In this document: piece after piece, positions 58,404-64,000 of the stretch
Layout: each line of letters starts with the position of its first letter
How positions within the stretch are numbered: position 1 is the stretch's first letter
Assembly (NCBI RefSeq): GCF_000172075.1
Contig: NZ_ABIC01000005.1
Coordinates: 88,523-152,522 of the forward strand
Source: Shewanella benthica KT99
GTDB taxonomy: Bacteria; Pseudomonadota; Gammaproteobacteria; Enterobacterales; Shewanellaceae
DNA: 64,000 nucleotides
Reading direction: 5' to 3'
Notes under the pieces: generated by a model
Seen by the model: only the letters and a program-made list of their open reading frames with translations
What the model was told of the DNA's origin: nothing
Databases searched by the model: none
Position numbers and translations under genes: made by a program

Positions 58404-58613
58404 CTAGCAGAATATAGAAAAATTACCGATAAGCTGATTTTCACTATTAATGATCTTACCTTGGCAGGTTTCATCACAATAGGATAATTCAATATTCCTA
58501 TTATCTATATTACCTTTCATTAAAATATGACGTAATAGTACATCACCATTTAACTGATGGATTAATGCGTTCCAAGAAATCTCATTCTTAAAAATATTGA
58601 AGTTTACTGTCAT
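58404..58613 (-). CDS. Small hypothetical protein, 69 aa
   Basis: No family recognised. AAGG six bases before ATG 58613. Soluble, two cysteines. Listed because of the ribosome site; weak otherwise. Confidence 0.45.
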   Translation of the reverse strand: MTVNFNIFKNEISWNALIHQLNGDVLLRHILMKGNIDNRNIELSYCDETCQGKIINSENQLIGNFSIFC

Positions 58614-58974
58614 TGATTACCTTGTTGTTTATTGGGGGAGGGAGCTGCTGGTTGGCTTACTTGGTGTTGAACCAATATTGATACCAAAATCGTGTCTGAT
58701 CTGCTGCGCATGATATTTTTTGTCTTGCTTTTTTATAATCCGGATCAATGCACTAGAAGTTAAACTTAACATTTGCCTTAAGCTGTAAATATTTAATGTT
58801 TATTTATAATGATATAACGAAGAAAGTGAGTAACGTAACGATATATACAAGCAAGCAGATGATTGAAATGTTAATATTTTTGCAGATACGGTATAAATGT
58901 TGATTAAAATAGAATTGAAAATTGCTTTAAATATGACGTAAATGGTCCTAAACCATTTACGTCGACTTACAAAG
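58614..58974. other. Intergenic region downstream of the cold-shock gene
   Basis: 361 bp, AT-rich. Holds the terminator-like hairpin at 58935-58963 and no other feature I can support. Confidence 0.5.
58935..58963 (-). terminator. Hairpin after the cold-shock gene
   Basis: A perfect 12-bp stem GACGTAAATGGT / ACCATTTACGTC with a five-base loop, starting 12 bp after the csp stop. The tail on the minus strand (ATATTTAA) is only moderately U-rich. Confidence 0.75.
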
Positions 58975-59187
58975 TTAAAGCGCAACTACGTTAGCTGCTT
59001 GAAGGCCTTTTTGACCTTGCTCTACTTCGAAAGATACTTTCTGGCCTTCAGCTAAAGTCTTGAAGCCGTCAGAAGTGATTGAACGGAAGTGAACGAATAC
59101 GTCAGCGCCGCCATTGTCTTGAGTAATGAAACCAAAACCTTTCTCTTCGTTAAACCATTTTACTAGACCAGTTGTTGAATTAGACAT
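58975..59187 (-). CDS. Cold-shock protein (CspA family)
   Basis: 70 residues, a single OB fold with RNP1 KGFGFITQD and RNP2 [12 protein letters not shown] chaperone binding single-stranded nucleic acid. Preceded by a long AT-rich leader region, as is usual for csp genes, although I cannot show a cold box. Confidence 0.94.
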   Translation of the reverse strand: MSNSTTGLVKWFNEEKGFGFITQDNGGADVFVHFRSITSDGFKTLAEGQKVSFEVEQGQKGLQAANVVAL

Positions 59188-59765
59188 GATGTGTCCCTTA
59201 TAGTTAAATTCATAAAATATATCGCAGTATGCGATGTGCTGAAATTGAATTATTGAATGTGACGATGAAGATAAGGGAAACTGAGGATAACAACAATAAC
59301 GAAGAAATCTAAGGTTTACTTTTTACTTATTTTATCACTAATAACTCTAAACAGCTGAGCGAGGCAAATAATACCTTATAATCAAAAATTGTACAGCGTT
59401 ATTTTTCATTTTTTCATTTTGAGTACCGAAAAAGTAATTAACAGTGCTGGCCAAGATGGCATCTAAATGATGGGGTGAGTTTTGTAATATATTCTCATCA
59501 CAAAGAATGATAAAAGAGCGCCTCATTATAATTTTGATTACAATCAATCTCTTACCATTATATTTGTTTTTTATACAATATCGAGACTGTGCCACTCATG
59601 TTCGATAGCGGTCTACTTTTTATATTGTTTGGGGTTTCTCATGTTGGGATGGTAATGAGCGAACTTGTTATGACCGACTCGTCTGGAGAGGTTTAAACCG
59701 AAACACACTAAGAGTTTCGGTTTAGCCCATCGGGTGTGCTTATTTATAGGTTGAGATTAACTTGA
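59188..59765. other. Leader/intergenic region of the cold-shock gene
   Basis: 578 bp upstream of csp up to the cupin remnant. Very AT-rich just before csp, likely including a long 5' UTR. A possible 82-codon frame at 59347-59595 is not supported. Confidence 0.5.
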
Positions 59766-60005
59766 TCAGTCTTTAGTATCCGCATCCCAGTAATTGGTTA
59801 GACGCTTGGCATAGCTCTCATCGACTGCCCGGACCAAGACCTTGTTGTTTTCCGGATAGACCACTACGTCGTGCTTATCTCGGTTGCCTATGACCAGGAA
59901 TACGAACTCTTTGTCTGAGTCATTTCTTAGGGTGTGAGCTATGCCTGTATCGGCATTGAAGCAGATATAGTCACCTTTTTTAAAGGGATGAGGCTCGCCA
60001 TCGAT
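59766..60005 (-). pseudogene. Cupin-domain protein, N terminus lost
   Basis: The visible 81 codons start inside the cupin core (LLIDGEPHPFKKGDYICFNA, then AHTLRNDS), the second metal/hydrophobic motif, and continue to a normal C terminus. A TAA lies a few codons before in the same frame and there is no ribosome site, so the N-terminal half with the first histidine motif has been deleted. Possible start TTG at about 60005. Confidence 0.6.
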
Positions 60006-60130
60006 GAGCAAAATATTGAATATCTTCTGCGGTTAATTATCGTTTGAGTATGGAAGGAACTGACGATCTAAGCGTGTGGGGGACGAGCTGGTTGTAGATG
60101 GAACCGGTGTTTTTTTGATAATGAAATGAA

Positions 60131-60155
60131 AAGAGACGCCATAAGCGTCCCTTTT
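60131..60155 (-). terminator. Terminator of argR
   Basis: On the minus strand the stem GGGACGC / GCGTCTC (one wobble pair) with a short loop is followed by CTTTTC. It lies 60 bp after the argR stop. Confidence 0.7.
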
Positions 60156-60216
60156 TCGATGATGGGATTGATGTTCATCCGAGGCCTAGAATCTCACATC
60201 CCTCTTCGGGACTTGA

Positions 60217-60687
60217 TTAATCCGTGTAGTTAAACAGGGACTTAACCGTATGTAAAGTCCTGCTTATCTCGTCTATATTAGCCGGTGTAATGAAGATAGT
60301 ATCATCACCGGCAATGGTGCCAAGAATTCCCTCTGGCTTACCTATAGAGTCCAATAAACGTGCAATTAGCTGGGCCGCTCCCGGACTCGTCCTGACGACT
60401 ATCATGGCTTGGTTATGGTCAACATCCAGTACCAGGTTCTTTAGCGGGCTTCCCGCCGTGGGAACACCCAGTTCAGCGGGTAAGCAGTAAACCATCTCCT
60501 GCTTGGCATTGCGGGTTCGCACCGCGCCAAACTTGCTTAGCATTCTGGAGACTTTCGACTGATTGATGTTGCTGTAGCCTTCGGCTTGAAGGGCGATAAC
60601 AATTTCACTCTGGGAGCCAAAACGCTCCTCTTTCAAAATTAACTTAAAGGTCTTAACAAGTTCGTCTTGATTTTTATTTGCTTGCAT
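60217..60687 (-). CDS. argR: Arginine repressor
   Basis: 156 residues. N-terminal winged helix-turn-helix ([17 protein letters not shown]), C-terminal hexamer/arginine domain with [10 protein letters not shown]. Represses arginine biosynthesis genes in the presence of arginine. Divergent from mdh, as known in other Shewanella and in E. coli-type arrangements. A candidate ARG box lies upstream. Confidence 0.96.
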   Translation of the reverse strand: MQANKNQDELVKTFKLILKEERFGSQSEIVIALQAEGYSNINQSKVSRMLSKFGAVRTRNAKQEMVYCLPAELGVPTAGSPLKNLVLDVDHNQAMIVVRTSPGAAQLIARLLDSIGKPEGILGTIAGDDTIFITPANIDEISRTLHTVKSLFNYTD

Positions 60688-61046
60688 AGTTTTTGTGTTC
60701 TTTTATTCAAAAATCTTCTCTATTTTGAATATTTCAGGCTTTTTGTCAACAAATACCCGAGTAAATTGAATAAAAATGCAAGTTATCAAGGGGTGAGATT
60801 TGTTATCTCGTCTAAATGTAGCCAGACTTGGACTAAGTTGAGAGCTGAAGTCGATCTGTTTAGCTCGGATAGTGCAGGTTAATGCCTGTATGGCTCACCA
60901 GCTTAGAAGATTTCTCGATGGCAATTAAAAATAAAATCTAATCAAGACTAAGGGATAATTGAAATTTATTCATTATTCCAGTAATGTTGCGCCATCTGGA
61001 AAGATAGATCTATATCACAAATACCCAAGAATTGACGGAGATAACT
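60688..61046. other. argR-mdh divergent promoter region
   Basis: 359 bp. It carries the candidate ARG box at 60765-60782 and a TGAATATTTCA inverted repeat at 60726-60736. The mdh ribosome site GGAG is at its right end. Confidence 0.6.
60765..60782. promoter_or_regulatory. Candidate ARG box
   Basis: TGAAT-AAAA-ATGCA fits the ArgR operator pattern TGAAT-W4-ATTCA with one mismatch. A second, weaker half-site is at 60705-60709 (ATTCA). The site is consistent with autoregulation of argR. Confidence 0.5.
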
Positions 61047-61982
61047 ATGAAAGTTGCTGTACTTGGTGCCGCTGGTGGTATTGGCCAGGCTCTTGCCCTA
61101 TTACTCAAAACGCAATTGCCAGCCGGTTCAAAACTATCCCTTTATGATATTGCTCCTGTAACACCTGGTGTCGCGGTCGATTTAAGCCATATCCCGACAG
61201 CAGTCGAAGTTAAAGGCTTTGCTGGTCAAGATCCATCTGCTGCGCTGGAAGGTGCCGATGTGGTGCTTATTTCTGCTGGTGTTGCACGTAAGCCGGGCAT
61301 GGATCGTTCAGATCTGTTTAACATCAACGCCGGTATCGTGAGAAACCTGATGGAGAAATGTGCCGCAACTTGTCCAAAAGCTTTGATTGGTATTATTACT
61401 AACCCAGTCAACACCACAGTCGCTATCGCCGCTGAAGTGTTAAAAGCTGCCGGTGTTTATGACAAGAACCGTCTATTCGGTATAACAACACTAGACGTTA
61501 TTCGTTCTGAGACCTTTATCGCCGAAGCGAAAGGACTAAACGTTGCCGATGTTAAAGTAAGCGTTATCGGTGGCCACAGTGGTGTGACGATTCTGCCACT
61601 ACTGTCTCAGGTAGAAGGCGTAAGCTTTACCGATGAAGAAGTTGCCGCAATGACGACTCGTATCCAGAATGCGGGTACCGAAGTGGTTGAAGCTAAAGCC
61701 GGTGGCGGCAGCGCGACACTCTCTATGGGCCAGGCTGCATGTCGTTTCGGTTTATCTTTGGTTCGCGGTCTTCAAGGTGACGATAATGTTGTTGAGTGTG
61801 CCTATGTCGATGGTGGCAGTGAGCATGCAGAATTCTTCGCTCAGCCAGTTCTACTGGGTAAGAATGGCGTCGAAAAAGTACTGGCTTACGGTGACGTGAG
61901 TGAGTTCGAAGCTAATGCCCGTGATGCTATGCTAGATACATTAAAAGCAGATATCACCTTAGGCGTCGAATTTGTTAAGTAA
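61047..61982 (+). CDS. mdh: Malate dehydrogenase
   Basis: Oxidises malate to oxaloacetate with NAD in the TCA cycle. 311 residues: [16 protein letters not shown] coenzyme loop, [26 protein letters not shown], and the catalytic [10 protein letters not shown] with its histidine. Start ATG 61047, six bases after GGAG; the longer frame from GTG 61032 has no ribosome site. Confidence 0.97.
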   Translation: MKVAVLGAAGGIGQALALLLKTQLPAGSKLSLYDIAPVTPGVAVDLSHIPTAVEVKGFAGQDPSAALEGADVVLISAGVARKPGMDRSDLFNINAGIVRNLMEKCAATCPKALIGIITNPVNTTVAIAAEVLKAAGVYDKNRLFGITTLDVIRSETFIAEAKGLNVADVKVSVIGGHSGVTILPLLSQVEGVSFTDEEVAAMTTRIQNAGTEVVEAKAGGGSATLSMGQAACRFGLSLVRGLQGDDNVVECAYVDGGSEHAEFFAQPVLLGKNGVEKVLAYGDVSEFEANARDAMLDTLKADITLGVEFVK

Positions 61983-62002
61983 ACTTTGGCGTTAAGCCTA
62001 AT

Positions 62003-62030
62003 AAAAAAGGCGCCCTAGGGCGCCTTTTTT
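62003..62030 (+). terminator. Rho-independent terminator of mdh
   Basis: A6 then GGCGCCC, loop TA, GGGCGCC, then T6; a strong GC-rich stem. Works in both directions as read, so it can also stop ispB transcripts. Confidence 0.95.
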
Positions 62031-62164
62031 GATCTCTCATCTCATCTCATCTTAGCTAAGATGATTGAGGTGCAGATGTTCTAAAACAGTGTTTTAGAAC
62101 AAAAAGAATATTATACCAAACTACATCTTTACCTATATGCAAGGTTAACTCTCGGTAATCGATT

Positions 62165-63136
62165 CTAGTGGTTTCTCTCTACCGCAATTTTAGCCAGAGA
62201 TATAAGGGCTTGCTTGTATTCGCTATCAGGAATGCAAGCTAACGCTGCTACGGCCTTATCAGACTCTTCTAAGGCTCTGTCATGGGTATATTTCAATGCG
62301 CCACAGTTGTTCAGTGCTACGAGGATCTCTTCGATGTTTTGTGTACCATCACCGAGCTCGACGGCCTTACGTATTAATGCTTGTTCTTTCTCGGTACCAT
62401 GAGCTATCGCATAGATTAGCGGCAGCGTAGGTTTCCCCTCCGCTAAGTCATCGCCTATATTCTTACCTAACTCTTCGGTATTGGCCGTGTAGTCGAGTAG
62501 ATCATCGGTTAACTGGAATGCGGTGCCTAAGTATTTACCGTAATCTGCTAGTGCAGTCTGTATTTCTATCGGGCTGTCGGCGAGTACGCCGGCGAGTCGA
62601 GTCGCGGCTTCAAACAGTTTGGCCGTCTTACAATAGATGACCCGCATATAGCTTTCTTCACTGGTATCTGGGTCGTTACAGTTCATTAACTGCAGTACTT
62701 CACCTTCGGCCAGTACGTTGGTTGCGTCGGCAAGCATCTTTAATACCTTCATGCTGCCTAATTCGGTCATCATCTGGAATGAACGAGTGTAAAGAAAGTC
62801 GCCGACTAACACGCTGGCACTGTTACCAAATAGGGCATTGGCCGTGTCTCTTCCTCTACGCAGCATGGATTCGTCAACGACATCATCATGGAGAAGCGAT
62901 GCCGTATGGATAAACTCAACGATAGCGGCTAGCTTAAGATGAGCCACTCCTTGGTAGTCGATCGCACGAGCAGCCAATATGGAGAGTAATGGGCGCATAC
63001 GTTTACCGCCGCCATTAATAATGTAGAAGCCTAACTGATTGATCAGGGCAACATCAGATTCAAGTTGTGCATATATAAGCTTATTGACGTCTTGCATGTC
63101 GCTATCAGCTAACTGACGGATGGCGTTCAAATCCAT
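62165..63136 (-). CDS. ispB: Octaprenyl diphosphate synthase
   Basis: Builds the isoprenoid side chain of ubiquinone and menaquinone. 323 residues: first aspartate motif DDVVD (84-88) after LLHD, GGKRMRPLL, and the second motif TDDLLDY. ATG 63136 matches the start of known IspB proteins; the longer frame to 63181 adds residues with no support. Divergent from rplU. Confidence 0.95.
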   Translation of the reverse strand: MDLNAIRQLADSDMQDVNKLIYAQLESDVALINQLGFYIINGGGKRMRPLLSILAARAIDYQGVAHLKLAAIVEFIHTASLLHDDVVDESMLRRGRDTANALFGNSASVLVGDFLYTRSFQMMTELGSMKVLKMLADATNVLAEGEVLQLMNCNDPDTSEESYMRVIYCKTAKLFEAATRLAGVLADSPIEIQTALADYGKYLGTAFQLTDDLLDYTANTEELGKNIGDDLAEGKPTLPLIYAIAHGTEKEQALIRKAVELGDGTQNIEEILVALNNCGALKYTHDRALEESDKAVAALACIPDSEYKQALISLAKIAVERNH

Positions 63137-63297
63137 AAAGAGGCTCTGGTTTGTGGGGCTGAAAAGTATTTGTCGGCCCAAAATTAATGCTTAATGTTAT
63201 AATCATGGGATTCTACCTAAAAAAGCGCCGTAAAACAGCACTTGAGGTGAATTGTACGGGTAATTCCGATCTTTTTTTATTCTTTAGTGATTAGGGC

Positions 63298-63326
63298 TTG
63301 TCAGCTTACGCTTCTTAGCGTAAAAT
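63298..63326 (+). promoter_or_regulatory. Sigma-70 promoter of rplU-rpmA
   Basis: TTGTCA (63298-63303), 17-base spacer, TAAAAT (63321-63326). The expected start site leaves about an 80-base leader before rplU, where a ribosomal-protein leader structure is possible. Confidence 0.75.
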
Positions 63327-63411
63327 CCGCCACCATTGTCATTAAAGCTTTTATAACACCCCAGCCTCAACTAAATGAGCCGGCGTGTTAGAATACCGGA
63401 GTAAAATAGCT

Positions 63412-63723
63412 ATGTACGCTGTTTTTCAAAGTGGTGGTAAGCAGCATCGTGTTGCTGAAGGCCATACATTACGTCTAGAAAAATTAGAAGTCGCTACAGG
63501 CGATACTGTTGAGTTTGACCAAGTTCTCTTGGTTGCCGACGGTGAGACTGTACACATTGGTGCACCTTTAGTCGAAGGTGGAAAGGTTGTTGCTGAAGTT
63601 ATCAGCCACGGCCGTCACGATAAAGTTACTATCGTGAAGTTCCGTCGTCGTAAGCATCACGACAAAAAAATGGGCCACCGTCAGTGGTTTACCGAAGTTA
63701 AAATTACAGCTATCAACGCTTAA
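63412..63723 (+). CDS. rplU: 50S ribosomal protein L21
   Basis: 103 residues beginning [14 protein letters not shown] and ending in the basic [14 protein letters not shown] region (within [18 protein letters not shown]), typical of L21. Start ATG 63412; the in-frame ATG 63385 upstream lacks homology. Followed by rpmA after 15 bp. Confidence 0.97.
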   Translation: MYAVFQSGGKQHRVAEGHTLRLEKLEVATGDTVEFDQVLLVADGETVHIGAPLVEGGKVVAEVISHGRHDKVTIVKFRRRKHHDKKMGHRQWFTEVKITAINA

Positions 63724-63735
63724 TTAGGAGTCTAA

Positions 63736-63993
<258 letters not shown>

Positions 63994-64000
63994 TCTTTAG

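Noticed and set aside
59347..59595. 82-codon minus-strand frame upstream of the cold-shock gene
   Set aside because: Very AT-rich, no ribosome site, no recognisable domain; overlaps the likely regulatory region.

Overview
This window looks like chromosome of a marine gammaproteobacterium, most likely a Shewanella. Supporting signs are the sulfite-reduction genes (cysI, cysH), the argR/mdh divergence with ispB next to rplU-rpmA, and several families I know mainly from Shewanella and Vibrio (DUF3010, TIGR03899, the imelysin/di-heme oxidoreductase iron locus). No rRNA, tRNA, CRISPR array, prophage or complete insertion sequence was seen. The genus is an inference from gene content, not from a database match.

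Layout. 1-2.2 kb: end of a cys operon. 2.2-9.4 kb: a 48-bp repeat array, a large secreted protein, DUF3010, a RIO-type kinase, a periplasmic peroxiredoxin and an S41-like protein without the usual serine. 9.7-12.8 kb: cobA (siroheme supply, functionally tied to cysI), a TIGR03899 protein and an MFS permease. 13.1-17.6 kb: a probable iron-uptake cluster (outer-membrane barrel, imelysin lipoprotein, di-heme oxidoreductase lipoprotein) behind a Fur-like site. 17.8-24 kb: hemG, a b-type cytochrome, a gutted dsbA, a CHASE-GGDEF cyclase, an outer-membrane protein and a flippase. 24.3-33.4 kb: an endonuclease/phosphatase gene with a tandem 3' duplication, an Omp85-type barrel and a long efflux operon that is mostly broken. 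34-45 kb: small membrane proteins, an EamA exporter, broken SDR and pirin genes, selO, a receiver protein, a TonB-dependent receptor, a PhyH dioxygenase and a LysR regulator. 45.6-47.8 kb: rbsK-rbsR with LacI-type operators. 47.8-60 kb: a low-density, AT-rich accessory stretch with many gene remnants, a frameshifted acylase, an orphan AbrB antitoxin and an isolated opine dehydrogenase. 60-64 kb: conserved core (argR, mdh, ispB, rplU, rpmA).

The strongest overall pattern is selective gene decay. About sixteen genes carry nonsense changes, frameshifts, internal deletions or are only fragments, while every core metabolic or ribosomal gene is intact. Transporters, envelope and accessory enzymes are the main victims. 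A second pattern is a family of short mobile repeats: two long MITE-like elements and a 53-bp deletion derivative share the same 23-bp terminal inverted repeats and appear to sit at TA sites. Several smaller palindromes are also dispersed between genes.
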